DNA from: Roseobacter litoralis Och 149
Lineage (GTDB): Bacteria > Pseudomonadota > Alphaproteobacteria > Rhodobacterales > Rhodobacteraceae
Length of the DNA stretch: 64,000 bases
Reading direction: 5' to 3'
Assembly: GCF_000154785.2 (NCBI RefSeq)
Contig: NC_015730.1
Coordinates: forward strand, 248,001 to 312,000
Shown: positions 35,236 through 44,938 of the stretch, in pieces
Numbering within the stretch: the stretch's first letter is position 1
How the letters are laid out: the number at the start of each line of letters is the position of its first letter
Position numbers and translations under genes: made by a program
Notes under the pieces: generated by a model
Seen by the model: only the letters and a program-made list of their open reading frames with translations
Databases searched by the model: none
What the model was told of the DNA's origin: nothing

Positions 35236-36308
35236 ATCAATATCTCGTCAATTGCGGTTCTAAGGGTGGTTCTGGCAGAACCCAGAAGGTGATGCGCGCC
35301 GACATGCGCGCGCGCCGCCGCACCAAGGTGCATCGTCAGTTTCGGCATTTCAAGCAGCATATCAAGCCGCGCTGCAAGTGCGCCGCTGCCAGCCTCGGGC
35401 GATGGATAATCCGCTCCCGGTGCAAGGACGTCACGGACGCCTGGGCGGTTCTGCGCCACAACGGCCATTCCGGCGGCCTGTGCCTCAAGGTAGGTCATCC
35501 CGAAGGCTTCGTTGACACCGGGCCAGAAGAGGATCTTCGCGCGCGCGTAAGCGTCTTGCAAATCCTGCGCCGACAAGGCCCCAAGGAACGATATCTTGTT
35601 GCTGAAAGGCGCAAAAAGCGCCTCAACTTCCGCGCGCGCCGGGCCGTCCCCCGCGATTTCGAGGTGCCAGTCGGGTGTTTGCAGCTTGGCCAGCGTTTCG
35701 GCGATAATCTCGTAGGACGCGAGCTTGTCGCCCTTACGGAACATCCCGACGCTCAGCATGCTGCGCTCCTTGCGGCCTATGGGGGGCAAATTCTCACGCG
35801 GCAGGAATGGGCGCAGGTGGATCAGTTTTTGATCGGTGGCGGCGTAATTGCGCAGCGCTTCTTTATCCCGCAAGGTCAGATAAAAAATCACGGCTGCCGC
35901 ATCGCTCGCCGCCTCTGCCGCTTTGGCGTAGTCGGCCCAAGGTCCTGACAGTCTTTTGCGCGCGCGGGTTGCCTCAACCAGCAGATAGGGGATTTGCAAC
36001 GCCCGCGCGACGGCTGGCCCGATCAGGTCGGGCGCTTTGTAGTAGTTGTGATAGGTGATCCAGAACCGCCATCCGGCTTGTCGCCCCTTCTGGATCAGGG
36101 CGTCGATTTCGACCGATGCGGCCGCTTGTTTTTCCGCCTGTATCTGTGCATCCCCGGTCCCGTCGCGTGTTTGCAGATGCGAGGCGACATCTGCCTTAAC
36201 GTCGCACATCTGCAATGCGGCCAGCAAGGCGCGGGCCATGGCGCGATCCCCTGAGGGCACAGGGTGATCAGGTGGTTTCATCGGAGCATAAAAGGCGGCG
36301 GGTATCAC
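35232..36308 (-). CDS. Glycosyltransferase family 4 protein
   Basis: 358-residue GT-B glycosyltransferase. The C-terminal GT4 domain has MLSVGMFRKGDKLASYEIIA near 185, WHLEIAGDGPARAEVEALF near 215-233, and the E-x7-E region NEAFGMTYLEAQAAGMAVVA near 268-287. Soluble. Overlaps its neighbours by four bases on both sides. One of four glycosyltransferases in the operon; linkage unknown. Confidence 0.87.
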   Translation of the reverse strand: MIPAAFYAPMKPPDHPVPSGDRAMARALLAALQMCDVKADVASHLQTRDGTGDAQIQAEKQAAASVEIDALIQKGRQAGWRFWITYHNYYKAPDLIGPAVARALQIPYLLVEATRARKRLSGPWADYAKAAEAASDAAAVIFYLTLRDKEALRNYAATDQKLIHLRPFLPRENLPPIGRKERSMLSVGMFRKGDKLASYEIIAETLAKLQTPDWHLEIAGDGPARAEVEALFAPFSNKISFLGALSAQDLQDAYARAKILFWPGVNEAFGMTYLEAQAAGMAVVAQNRPGVRDVLAPGADYPSPEAGSGALAARLDMLLEMPKLTMHLGAAARAHVGAHHLLGSARTTLRTAIDEILI

Positions 36309-37552
36309 GCCGCGTCCCGCATCATCGCGCGCAACCGCTTGGTCAGCTGATTGATGCCCGGCTGCATCTGAAACTCGGTTTTCAGCCGTATGTAGGCCGC
36401 ATCGGCAAAGGCACGGCCCTTGTCTTGCCGCGCGGCAAAATCCCGGATCGCCTGCGCAAGGCTGTCCGGGGCATCATCCACCAGAATGCCATGCACGCCT
36501 GTGTCAATGAATTCCGGAATGGCAGAAACAGGGGTCGCCAGAATGGGCAGCCGTTGACTGGCGGCTTCCATCAAGACATTGGGCAGACCATCGCGGTCGC
36601 CATCTGCCGCAATTCGGCTGGGCAAAACGAACAGGTCGGATGTGCGCATTTCTGCGATAACCTCGGGCTGATCGCAGGCCCCGCGCCATGTGATACGGTC
36701 TGCCACGCCCTTTGCAGCAGCCAGATCCTGCATCTGATCCTTGAGTGTCCCGCCGCCGATATGCGTCCAGTGCCAGGGTAGTGTATCCGGCAAAAGAGCG
36801 AGCGCTTCGATCAGCCGATCAAAGCCCTTTTTTTCAACCAGCCGTCCGACCGACATGAGGGCCAGCGGTGCATCCGGTTTGCGCGCCTTCCGGTCCGGAG
36901 GGTCAGGAAAGCGCGTCAAATCCAGCCCGTGATAGACCAGATCAACGCGGTCGGTCCTGTCCGCAAGGCTGCGCAAATGTTCAGCACCAAAGGCGGTGCA
37001 GGTGGCCCCGAACTGCGCCCCGAAGCTCTGGGCCGAGAGTTTTTCGCGCAATTCCCAGTCAGGTGACGTCCAGATGTCCTTGGCGTGGGCGGAAAACGAC
37101 CACGGCAGCCCGGTCAGGATCGCGGCATAGCGCGCGACCGACGACGGTGTGTGCAGGAAATGCGCATAGAGGCCGGTCACATCCTGCGGTAGTTCATGCG
37201 CCAAGACGCAGGCCTGACCAAACCTGCGGATGCGGTTTTCGGTTTGATCGCGTGCATAATCCGCACGAAAGCAGCGCACGGCGTCTTTGAAACCGGGCAG
37301 GCGTCTGGCGCTGAACAGCGCGCGCCGGACACGCGGCGGATCATCCTCAAGGTATTCGGGCAGGTAATTCACCCGCGCCTTCAGCCGGTCATGTAGCGGG
37401 TGCGTTTTTTCATCGGTCGGATGGCGCAAAGACCAGAGTTCAAGCGTCAGCCCCGCGTCTTCCAGCGCGACAAGTTCCTGCGCAATAAAAGTCTCGGACA
37501 GGCGTGGCCATCCCTTGACCAGAACGGCAAGCCGTGCGGGCGTCGTTGTCAT
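36305..37552 (-). CDS. Glycosyltransferase family 4 protein (WcaL/colanic-acid type)
   Basis: 415-residue GT4 enzyme. N-terminal VLVKGWPRLSETFIAQELVA near 10-29 and the FSAHAKDIW motif near 160 are typical of WcaL/AmsK-like transferases that build exopolysaccharide repeat units. The C-terminal donor site includes LMSVGRLVEKKGFDRLIEAL near 232 and PNVLMEAASQRLPILATPVS near 325-344. Four-base overlaps on both sides. No polymerase or flippase gene is visible in the operon. Confidence 0.88.
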   Translation of the reverse strand: MTTTPARLAVLVKGWPRLSETFIAQELVALEDAGLTLELWSLRHPTDEKTHPLHDRLKARVNYLPEYLEDDPPRVRRALFSARRLPGFKDAVRCFRADYARDQTENRIRRFGQACVLAHELPQDVTGLYAHFLHTPSSVARYAAILTGLPWSFSAHAKDIWTSPDWELREKLSAQSFGAQFGATCTAFGAEHLRSLADRTDRVDLVYHGLDLTRFPDPPDRKARKPDAPLALMSVGRLVEKKGFDRLIEALALLPDTLPWHWTHIGGGTLKDQMQDLAAAKGVADRITWRGACDQPEVIAEMRTSDLFVLPSRIAADGDRDGLPNVLMEAASQRLPILATPVSAIPEFIDTGVHGILVDDAPDSLAQAIRDFAARQDKGRAFADAAYIRLKTEFQMQPGINQLTKRLRAMMRDAA

Positions 37553-38781
37553 TTCTGTGCCATCAACGCTTTGGTTCGGGCAACGACGATGTCAAGCCCA
37601 TCCAGCAAGCCTTCGGCACCCGCCTGCGATGGTTTTTGTTGCGCTGGCAGCCCCCGGATCGCCTTGATCATGGCATCCGGGGTCATGCCGTCACGTTTTT
37701 CGTCCAGCATGCGCACAAGGCCGATTTCCTCGGCGCGCGCGGCTCTGATCCATTGTTCAAGCCGGGGCACGGTGCGGGGCACGATGACCGCCCGCTGGTC
37801 AAATGAGAGGACTTCGCAGAATGTGTTGTACCCGCCCATGCAGACAACGCCCTGCGCGCCTGCAAATAGCGATTCAATCCGTCCGTCAAAGCCCACGGCA
37901 CTGACGCGTCCGTTCAGCCTCGCGACCCGCTGTTCGAACGCCTCGCGCACGTCACCCGACAAAAACGGCCCATAGATCAGCACCGCATCGGGTGCCAGAT
38001 CGGGCGCTTGTTCATAGGCCTGCAAGACCAGATCAACCAGCGCGGCACCGTCACCGCCACCGCCGGGTGTAATCAATACATAGGGTGTTTCCGGTGTTTC
38101 AACTTCATCCGTGATTTCGCGGCGCAGATACCCTGTCCAATGCATTCTGTTTCGGGTTTCAGCGGATAATTGCAGACCTTCGGTCGGATCATAGACAGAT
38201 CGGGGTCCGTACACCCAGATTTCGTCATAGAATTTTTCTGTGGCCTCAATTGCCCCTTTGCGCGCCCACTCTGCGGCCAGAACTTCGGCTTCGTCCAACA
38301 CATCGCGCAGCCCCAGCACCAGACGTGTCTGCCCGCGCCCTGCCAGCCACTCCAACGTGGGCAGCAATTCACCCCGAAAGCCGGCGGGTTCTTTGTCGAC
38401 GATCAAAAGGTCCGGGTCATATTGCTCTACCGTGCTCTGGATCAAAGCAGACCTGAGCGCTGTCGTCTTGTCGATATCAAGCCCGAGCGTCTCGCTTACA
38501 TAAGACCCATCGTGTAGTTTCGTGACACCCGGTAAACGGACGTGATCGACACGTTCGGGAAATGTGAAACGCCCGGCAACAGGCGATCCTGTCAGAATGA
38601 TTGCCGAGGTATTGTCATCCGCAGCCGTCAGTGCAGACGCCAGTGCCCGCGAACGCCGCAGATGACCCAAGCCAAAGGTGTCATGGCTGTAAAACATGAT
38701 CCGCTTTGATATGGGTTTTTGATTTTGCAACGCAGGATCGTTACGCAAGACAGTGCCAGCCGATGTGTTCTGATAATTCAT
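37549..38781 (-). CDS. Glycosyltransferase, MurG/GT28-like; first gene of glycan operon
   Basis: 410 residues with a GT28-like N-terminal loop (YSHDTFGLGHLRRSRALASA near 31-50). The C-terminal donor-binding half includes LITPGGGGDGAALVDLVLQA near 235-254 and VVCMGGYNTFCEVLSFDQRA near 315-334. An approximately 25-residue hydrophilic N-terminal extension precedes the fold; an internal ATG is possible. It starts the run of seven overlapping genes ending with the methyltransferase at 32279. The 257-base gap to the divergent MscS gene (38782-39037) should contain the operon promoter; none was clear. Confidence 0.83.
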   Translation of the reverse strand: MNYQNTSAGTVLRNDPALQNQKPISKRIMFYSHDTFGLGHLRRSRALASALTAADDNTSAIILTGSPVAGRFTFPERVDHVRLPGVTKLHDGSYVSETLGLDIDKTTALRSALIQSTVEQYDPDLLIVDKEPAGFRGELLPTLEWLAGRGQTRLVLGLRDVLDEAEVLAAEWARKGAIEATEKFYDEIWVYGPRSVYDPTEGLQLSAETRNRMHWTGYLRREITDEVETPETPYVLITPGGGGDGAALVDLVLQAYEQAPDLAPDAVLIYGPFLSGDVREAFEQRVARLNGRVSAVGFDGRIESLFAGAQGVVCMGGYNTFCEVLSFDQRAVIVPRTVPRLEQWIRAARAEEIGLVRMLDEKRDGMTPDAMIKAIRGLPAQQKPSQAGAEGLLDGLDIVVARTKALMAQK

Positions 38782-39037
38782 GAGGCGCAGGCCCCGCAGT
38801 CTGCCCGCGCTGTGACGATACTGTCAGACGTCAGGGCAGGGTCGTTTTCTATATGGCGCATTGCCCGGTCCCCGGTCCCTTGCGTTGGCATGGTTTTGTC
38901 GCGGTTTCTCTTTGGCACAAAAGCACCAGCAGTGCAAAACCCGAATTCCCTGCTGTTTTCACAGATGTTGCGCAATTGCATTGTCTGCCAAGCTCACCTA
39001 CCGTCCGGGTTTGTTAACTGTGTTGGACATTATCGCG

Positions 39038-41419
39038 ATGCGCGCATCCATTATCGCTCTTTTTATTGTTCTATTGACGGTCATCTTGGCGACGCCAATC
39101 GAAAGTCAGGCACAAAGCGTCGGCTCACTTTTTGGCAATACCGGGGGGGCCGAAGAAGAAAGCAGCACGGATCGCATATCCGACATCATGGAAAAAGCCG
39201 CCGAAAACGGCGTTGGCGTTGTGGTCATTGATCTGGAGGGCAACGTCGTATCGACGACAGGTCAGCCCCCGCCCAATGCAGAAGTCGCGCCAGTCGAGAG
39301 CAGCGGCTCCGTTTTGATGAAGACGCAGGATTCCCTTGTGAAATTCCGCGCGACCCTTGTGCAGCGCATCCTTGGTCTGCCGGATGATTTCAACGAGGTG
39401 ATCTTTATTCTGCGCGCCACCAGCCCGGATGGCACGATGTGGGCGTATTTCGAAGCGTTATACATCTCAATGGCGCTTTTTGGCGTTGGGATGCTGGTTC
39501 AGAGATATGTCTTTGGTCGTTACATCGCGCGCTCCATGATCGTTGCGCGGACGCTGGAAAATCCGCAGGGCTATTCGCAAAAGATGCCTTGGTTGGTGTT
39601 CCGCTTCTTTCTCGGGGTGGTGGGTATTCTGGTTTCCATGGCGGTGGCCTACGCCTTGGGCGTGCTTATTTTTGGCCCGCTCGAAGACCCCGGACTGCAA
39701 TTTACCGTCAGCGTCATAAACGTCGCGTATTTTCTAAGCCGTGCGGTGGCCGCGCTGTGGCGTATGATCCTGTCACCCTACATGCCGCAATACCGCATCC
39801 CCTATCTTAATACGCGCGATGCGAAACACCTGAATTATTGGCTGGTCACACTCGGTACGTTCGATATCTTCAGGCTGCTGTTCACCGTATGGGTGCGCGA
39901 ACTGGGCCTGAATTACGATGTCTTTGCCTTCATGGCGTCCCTGCTTGGGGCCGCTGTCGTTGTGGCGAACATCATGATGGTTCTGGTCAATCGTCGGGCG
40001 CTGTCCAATGCGATCCGGAAAGGCGAGCCGCGTGAGAACTGCAGTTGGGTGATCAAGGCACTGTCCTCAATCTGGGCGCCGGCAGTGATCATCTACATGC
40101 TTTATGCGTGGTTTCAGGTGACCTATGATCTGGTGTTGGGCACGCCGCCAGCGGTGCCGCTGATTGCCGGAGCCTACGCGATCCTGCTGTCGATTTTGGT
40201 GGTTTTCGGGGTCATCAACTTCGGTATCGAGCGTGGTTTTGCCCGTGCTCGGGCAATGCGTGCTCTGAACCAATCCTACCCTCAAAGCGAAAGTGAAGCG
40301 GACGATAGCCCTGACGAGGCCGCTCAAACGCAAGAAAACGCGCGCTATGCCCCAAGGGGTATGCGCACCTACGAGGAACTGGCGCAGCGCGTTGCTGGCA
40401 TCGTGGCCTTTGTGGCAGGTGCATATGCGTTCTTTTACATCTGGGACAATAACAGCACGCAGATGGTTGAAAGCTTTGCCAACCGGCTGCTCGACGTTAT
40501 GGTCATCCTGTTCATCGGATATGTGGTTTATCACGCGTTTCGCATCTGGATCGACAATAAGATCGCCGATGAACTCGGTGACATCACCGAAGGTGAGTTG
40601 GGGGATGAAGGCAGCGGCTCTTCTGCGTCCCGGCTGGCCACGCTGCTGCCGCTGTTTCGCAACTTTATCCTGATTGTGCTGATCGTGACCATCACGCTGA
40701 TTATCCTGATGGAGATGGGGGTCAATGTGGGGCCCTTGTTTGCCGGTGCGGGTGTTGTGGGCGTGGCCGTGGGGTTTGGCTCACAGGCGCTGGTGCGCGA
40801 TATCTTTTCCGGCGGGTTCTTTCTGTTTGATGATGCGTTTCGCAAAGGCGAATATCTGGACATCGGGGGCGTGAAAGGCACGGTCGAAAAAATTTCCGTG
40901 CGCTCGTTTCAGCTGCGCCACCATCTAGGCGCGCTGCACACGATCCCCTTCGGCGAAATTCAGGTCATGACGAATTATTCCCGCGATTGGGTCATTATGA
41001 AACTCAAGCTGCGGGTTACCTATGACACCGACGTCGAGAAGGTACGAAAACTGATCAAGAACCTCGGTGTTGAGTTGCTGGATGATCCCGTGATTGGCGA
41101 GAACTTTATTCAACCGCTCAAATCGCAGGGTGTGATCGAGATGCAGGACAGCGCGATGATCATCCGGGTCAAATTCATGACCAAACCGGGCGATCAATGG
41201 CTGGTGCGCAAGAAAGTATACGAAGAAATCCGCTCCTTGTTCGAACGCGAAGGAATCCACTTTGCGCATAAGGAAGTCACGGTGCGCCTTGCGGATACTG
41301 AAACCAAGGTCGAGAATCTGACAGAAAAGGAAAAACAGGCCATCACCGCAGCCGCCCGCGCCGCGATGGATGATGATCTGCTGGAAGGTGGCGCACAGGA
41401 TGAAGCGGATGATCGCTAG
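39038..41419 (+). CDS. Large mechanosensitive channel of the MscS family
   Basis: 793 residues from ATG 39038; the upstream frame to 38861 is rejected because this start yields a signal-peptide-like N-terminus (MRASIIALFIVLLTVILATP, cleavage near SQAQS). A periplasmic segment (about 25-125) is followed by about ten membrane helices. The MscS pore helix AGAGVVGVAVGFGSQALVRD lies near 567-586, followed by the beta domain (GVKGTVEKISVRSFQLR). The C-terminus is acidic. It is larger than E. coli MscS (286) and smaller than MscK, so it belongs to a multi-helix subclass. Role: turgor release under hypo-osmotic shock. Divergent from the glycan operon. Confidence 0.92.
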   Translation: MRASIIALFIVLLTVILATPIESQAQSVGSLFGNTGGAEEESSTDRISDIMEKAAENGVGVVVIDLEGNVVSTTGQPPPNAEVAPVESSGSVLMKTQDSLVKFRATLVQRILGLPDDFNEVIFILRATSPDGTMWAYFEALYISMALFGVGMLVQRYVFGRYIARSMIVARTLENPQGYSQKMPWLVFRFFLGVVGILVSMAVAYALGVLIFGPLEDPGLQFTVSVINVAYFLSRAVAALWRMILSPYMPQYRIPYLNTRDAKHLNYWLVTLGTFDIFRLLFTVWVRELGLNYDVFAFMASLLGAAVVVANIMMVLVNRRALSNAIRKGEPRENCSWVIKALSSIWAPAVIIYMLYAWFQVTYDLVLGTPPAVPLIAGAYAILLSILVVFGVINFGIERGFARARAMRALNQSYPQSESEADDSPDEAAQTQENARYAPRGMRTYEELAQRVAGIVAFVAGAYAFFYIWDNNSTQMVESFANRLLDVMVILFIGYVVYHAFRIWIDNKIADELGDITEGELGDEGSGSSASRLATLLPLFRNFILIVLIVTITLIILMEMGVNVGPLFAGAGVVGVAVGFGSQALVRDIFSGGFFLFDDAFRKGEYLDIGGVKGTVEKISVRSFQLRHHLGALHTIPFGEIQVMTNYSRDWVIMKLKLRVTYDTDVEKVRKLIKNLGVELLDDPVIGENFIQPLKSQGVIEMQDSAMIIRVKFMTKPGDQWLVRKKVYEEIRSLFEREGIHFAHKEVTVRLADTETKVENLTEKEKQAITAAARAAMDDDLLEGGAQDEADDR

Positions 41420-41513
41420 CCCTGTCCCATTTGACCTGTGTTGGCGGGTCGTTCTGCCTGCTATGAGCTTGACGTAAAATATAAATTTTCCGGGCCAGAA
41501 AAGCGAAACGCAG

Positions 41514-42254
41514 ATGTATGATCCGAAAGGCAACGGGAAAGACAAAACCGTGCAGGCCGTTCATTTTGACGAGGTCGAGCCGCCAAGCCATTTGCGCGGC
41601 ATCGTACATCGGTTTCTGGAACTGAAAACACACGCCCCCTTGCAACAGGACTATCGGTTTCATGCGCTGCCAGATGCCTGTACCTATATTGTCTTTGACC
41701 AACGCAACAGGAACGTTGCGGGCGTATCGAAACTCCGCGCGGAATCCGAAGAGTTCAACCTGGGTCAGACGTTCCACTTTGTGAACATCAGGTTTTTGCC
41801 GGGGGTCTGGCAGGAAAGTCATGAACCCATTGCATATGGCCTTTTGGACACCCCATACAAAGGCGGATTGCCCCTGATCGAGATCAATGATGACCTGACC
41901 GGACGGGATTTCTCGGATCAGCAAGTCATTCTGATCAAGCTTGTGGAGCAGTTGATCGACAGTAAGATGGTCGCCCCGAATCCGGTCACGGAAAGGATAT
42001 TCCAGAACCTTGATGATATTCATACCGTGTCCGATATGGCGGCAGTTTCGGAAATCTCTGCGCGTCAGTTGCAACGGACCCTGAAACGCACGACCGGCTT
42101 TGCCCCGCATGACTTTCTGAAGATACTGCGCCTGCAGCAGGCGTTGAACGGGAATGATACGTGGTCCTATGCGGACCAGTCGCATTTCATCCATTCCTTT
42201 CGACGTGCCACAGGGTACACGCCGGGAAAATACGCCCGAAAGTTTGATGTCTGA
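41514..42254 (+). CDS. AraC family transcriptional regulator
   Basis: 246-residue regulator with a C-terminal double helix-turn-helix (about 165-245): MAAVSEISARQLQRTLKRTT for the first HTH and DQSHFIHSFRRATGYTPGKY for the AraC signature. The N-terminal approximately 150 residues are a cupin-like sensor of the type found in regulators paired with glyoxalase-like genes. The VOC gene starts 71 bases later on the same strand, so it is the likely target. Inducer unknown. Confidence 0.9.
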   Translation: MYDPKGNGKDKTVQAVHFDEVEPPSHLRGIVHRFLELKTHAPLQQDYRFHALPDACTYIVFDQRNRNVAGVSKLRAESEEFNLGQTFHFVNIRFLPGVWQESHEPIAYGLLDTPYKGGLPLIEINDDLTGRDFSDQQVILIKLVEQLIDSKMVAPNPVTERIFQNLDDIHTVSDMAAVSEISARQLQRTLKRTTGFAPHDFLKILRLQQALNGNDTWSYADQSHFIHSFRRATGYTPGKYARKFDV

Positions 42255-42325
42255 TATCTACAATACAGGCCTAATGCTCCTTGTTAGATCTGTGCCATGT
42301 TCGACAACACACAAAGGAATGAGAC

Positions 42326-42706
42326 ATGGCACAAATGAACGCAGTTGGATGGTTTGACATATTCGTGGACGATCTGGATCGGGCCGTTGCCTTTTATCAG
42401 ACCGTTCTGGATCAGAAACTGGAACCAATGATCGACCCGAGCGGTCAATCGCAGATGATGAGCTTTGCCACTGAGATGAGCGCTTACGGGGCAGGCGGCG
42501 CTTTGACAAAGGCGGCGCACGCCTCACCGGGTGTCGGCGGCACAATCGTGTATTTCTCAGTTGAGGACACGGCCGAGCCTGAAGCCCGCGTCGAGGCAGC
42601 GGGTGGTATCGTGGTCAGACCAAAGTTTTCGATCGGAGAGTTCGGCTGGATTACCCTGTGTCAGGATACCGAAGGCAACATGTTTGGCCTGAGTTCAATG
42701 AAATAG
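42326..42706 (+). CDS. VOC (glyoxalase/bleomycin-resistance fold) family protein
   Basis: 126-residue vicinal-oxygen-chelate protein made of two beta-alpha-beta-beta-beta modules: WFDIFVDDLDRAVAFYQTVL near 8-27 opens the first, and TIVYFSVEDTAEPEARVEAA near 72 the second. It ends EGNMFGLSSMK, typical of the predicted-enzyme-with-TIM/VOC (YP_glyoxalase) group. Metal ligands are not obvious; activity unknown. Preceded by the AraC gene and followed by a strong bidirectional terminator. Confidence 0.88.
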   Translation: MAQMNAVGWFDIFVDDLDRAVAFYQTVLDQKLEPMIDPSGQSQMMSFATEMSAYGAGGALTKAAHASPGVGGTIVYFSVEDTAEPEARVEAAGGIVVRPKFSIGEFGWITLCQDTEGNMFGLSSMK

Positions 42707-42718
42707 GCACAGATTAAG

Positions 42719-42753
42719 GGCATGCAGGCAGGTTGAATAGCTGTCTGCATGCC
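42719..42753. terminator. Bidirectional terminator between VOC and yejE genes
   Basis: GGCATGCAGGCAG and CTGTCTGCATGCC form a 13-bp stem with one G-U pair and a 9-base loop, placed exactly between the convergent ends of the VOC gene and the peptide-importer operon. On the plus strand it is followed by GTCGTTT. Confidence 0.7.
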
Positions 42754-42758
42754 GTCGT

Positions 42759-43913
42759 TTAGCCCTTGTAAGGGTCAAGTGACGCACGCAATCCATCACC
42801 AAGGAAGTTGAACGCCAGCACGACAAAGATAATCGGCAGCATTGGGATGGCAGTCCACGGGTAGATCTCAATCGATGCGAGGTTTTGCGCGTCATTCAGC
42901 ATGACGCCCCAACTGACCGCAGGTGCGCGCAACCCCAGCCCCAGAAAGCTGAGCGCGGTCTCGCCAAGGATCATCGCAGGGATGGAGAGCGTCGCAGAGG
43001 CGATCAGATGCGACATGAAGTTCGGCAATAGATGGCGGCGGATCACACGCCCCGGCTTGGCCCCCATCATCTCGGCGGCGCGCACGTATTCTTCTTCGCG
43101 CAGGGACAGAAATTTGGATCGCACCGCCCGCGCCAGCCCCGGCCAATCCAATATCCCCAGAATGATCGAAATGATGAAAAAGACTGATACCGGGCTCCAG
43201 TTCGACGGAACTGCGGCCGACAGTGCCAACCACAGGGGCAGTTCTGGCAGGGACCTCAGGATTTCGATCATGCGGTTGATGATCCAGTCGGTGCGCCCGC
43301 CGAAGTAGCCCGCAATCGACCCAAAGAAGATACCCAGCACAAAGGATACGGTAATGCCGATCAGACCAACCGTCAGGGACAGTTGTGCGCCGTAGAGAAT
43401 GCGGCTGAACACGTCACGCCCCAGCCTGTCGGAACCCCACAGAAAGACCGTTGCCCCTTCGGGCGCGCAGAACAAATGCGTGTCCGACGGAATAAGCCCC
43501 ATCAGCCTGTATTGCTGGCCTTCACAAAAGAATTCCAGTGGCATCGGCGTGCTGGTATCGGTCTCATAGGTCCAGCGGTAATTAACCAGATCTGCCGTCG
43601 CCTCAATCGGATAGACATAAGGCCCGATGAAGCGGCCATCGTGCCACAGGTTGATGGATTGTGGCGGCGCATAAAGATAATCCGCACTGCGCTCATTTGG
43701 AGTGTAGGGAGAGATAAAACCCGCGACCGGCAGCATCATGTAGCTGAGCAGCAAGAATATCCCCGAAATCAAACCCAGCTTGTGGCGCTTGAACTTACGC
43801 CAGACCAGCACCCAGTTCGGCGCATCCATATCCGAGCGCTCAAGTGCGCTGAGGTCCACATCATCGGTATAGGGGGCGTCGTCGACGTAGCGACCGTCTG
43901 GCATCTGTGTCAT
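42759..43913 (-). CDS. yejE: Peptide ABC transporter permease, YejE-like (OppC family)
   Basis: 384-residue inner-membrane subunit with six helices. It has a long N-terminal cytoplasmic/periplasmic part and the YejE-type insertion before the core (CEGQQYRLMGLIPSDTHLFC near 128-147). The core has LWGSDRLGRDVFSRILYG near 158 and the coupling loop YVRAAEMMGAKPGRVIRRHL near 278. Overlaps yejB by four bases. Last gene of the operon; ends at the terminator. Confidence 0.9.
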   Translation of the reverse strand: MTQMPDGRYVDDAPYTDDVDLSALERSDMDAPNWVLVWRKFKRHKLGLISGIFLLLSYMMLPVAGFISPYTPNERSADYLYAPPQSINLWHDGRFIGPYVYPIEATADLVNYRWTYETDTSTPMPLEFFCEGQQYRLMGLIPSDTHLFCAPEGATVFLWGSDRLGRDVFSRILYGAQLSLTVGLIGITVSFVLGIFFGSIAGYFGGRTDWIINRMIEILRSLPELPLWLALSAAVPSNWSPVSVFFIISIILGILDWPGLARAVRSKFLSLREEEYVRAAEMMGAKPGRVIRRHLLPNFMSHLIASATLSIPAMILGETALSFLGLGLRAPAVSWGVMLNDAQNLASIEIYPWTAIPMLPIIFVVLAFNFLGDGLRASLDPYKG

Positions 43914-44938
43914 CCGTTGCGCGCCCCGTACCTGATGCGCGGATCAAGCAGGACCAGCAACAGATCAGACACCATCGTGCCAATCAGGGTCAGCAATGCC
44001 ACGAACATCAGTATGAACCCGGCCAGAAACTGATCCTGCGACTTCAACGCGGTCAGCAGCGACGGGCCAATCGTTTGCAGCCCCAGAACCACAGACACAA
44101 GGACAGAGCCTGAGATCATGGACGGCAGCAGGTTGCCAATATCTGCCACGAAAGGGTTGAATGCCATGCGCAGCGGGTATTTTGCGAGCAGTTTTGCGGG
44201 GGCAAGCCCCTTGGCCTTGGCCGTTTCCACATAAGGCTTGCTGAGTTCATCCAGCATATTGGCGCGCAGGCGTTGCATCATCGCAGCGGCCCCGGACGTT
44301 CCGATCACAAAGGTCGGCACAATCAGGTGGATCAGAATGGAATAGACCTTGTCCCACGTCATCGGCTGCCCTTCGAACCTTGGGTCCATCAGGCCGCCAA
44401 TTGGCAGATCAAAGTACTTGTTGCCGTAATAAAACAGCATCAGGGCGAGCAGAAAGTTCGGCGTCGCCAGACCCAGATACCCCACAAAGGCCGCCGAATA
44501 ATCGACCCATGTTTCAGAGCGTGCCGCCGCAAGAACCCCCAGAGGCAGCGCGACAACATACACAAACAGCACCGCCGCGAGGTTGACCAGAACCGTCAGC
44601 CACAGCGCGTCCCCCACGATTTCATCGACGGGGCGGTCAAATTCAAATGACCAGCCAAAGTTCCCTTGTATCAGCCCGTACCAGCCCTGCGGTCCGGGGG
44701 CCATGCCGACCCAGATCAGATATTGCTCCCAAATCGGACGATCCAGCGCATATTCGGTGCGCAGGAATTCCGCCTTGGCAACCCCTTCGGCCTGACCTGT
44801 TGCGCGCAACTCAGCGATCTGGTTGCTCAGATAGTCGCCCGGGGGCAGGTTGATGATCACGAAAATCAGTAGCGACACGACCCAGAGGGTCAGCAGCATC
44901 GTGATAAAGCGATAGATGGCGTAGCGGAGAAACATCAT
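43910..44938 (-). CDS. yejB: Peptide ABC transporter permease, YejB-like (OppB family)
   Basis: 342-residue inner-membrane subunit with six helices: MFLRYAIYRFITMLLTLWVV at the N-terminus, then a periplasmic loop with GWSFEFDRPVDEIVGDALWL near 92-111. The coupling loop is YVETAKAKGLAPAKLLAKYP near 236, followed by GSVLVSVVLGLQTIGPSLL. Overlaps yejA and yejE genes by four bases each. Pairs with YejE to form the channel for short peptides or related oligomers. Confidence 0.9.
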   Translation of the reverse strand: MMFLRYAIYRFITMLLTLWVVSLLIFVIINLPPGDYLSNQIAELRATGQAEGVAKAEFLRTEYALDRPIWEQYLIWVGMAPGPQGWYGLIQGNFGWSFEFDRPVDEIVGDALWLTVLVNLAAVLFVYVVALPLGVLAAARSETWVDYSAAFVGYLGLATPNFLLALMLFYYGNKYFDLPIGGLMDPRFEGQPMTWDKVYSILIHLIVPTFVIGTSGAAAMMQRLRANMLDELSKPYVETAKAKGLAPAKLLAKYPLRMAFNPFVADIGNLLPSMISGSVLVSVVLGLQTIGPSLLTALKSQDQFLAGFILMFVALLTLIGTMVSDLLLVLLDPRIRYGARNG

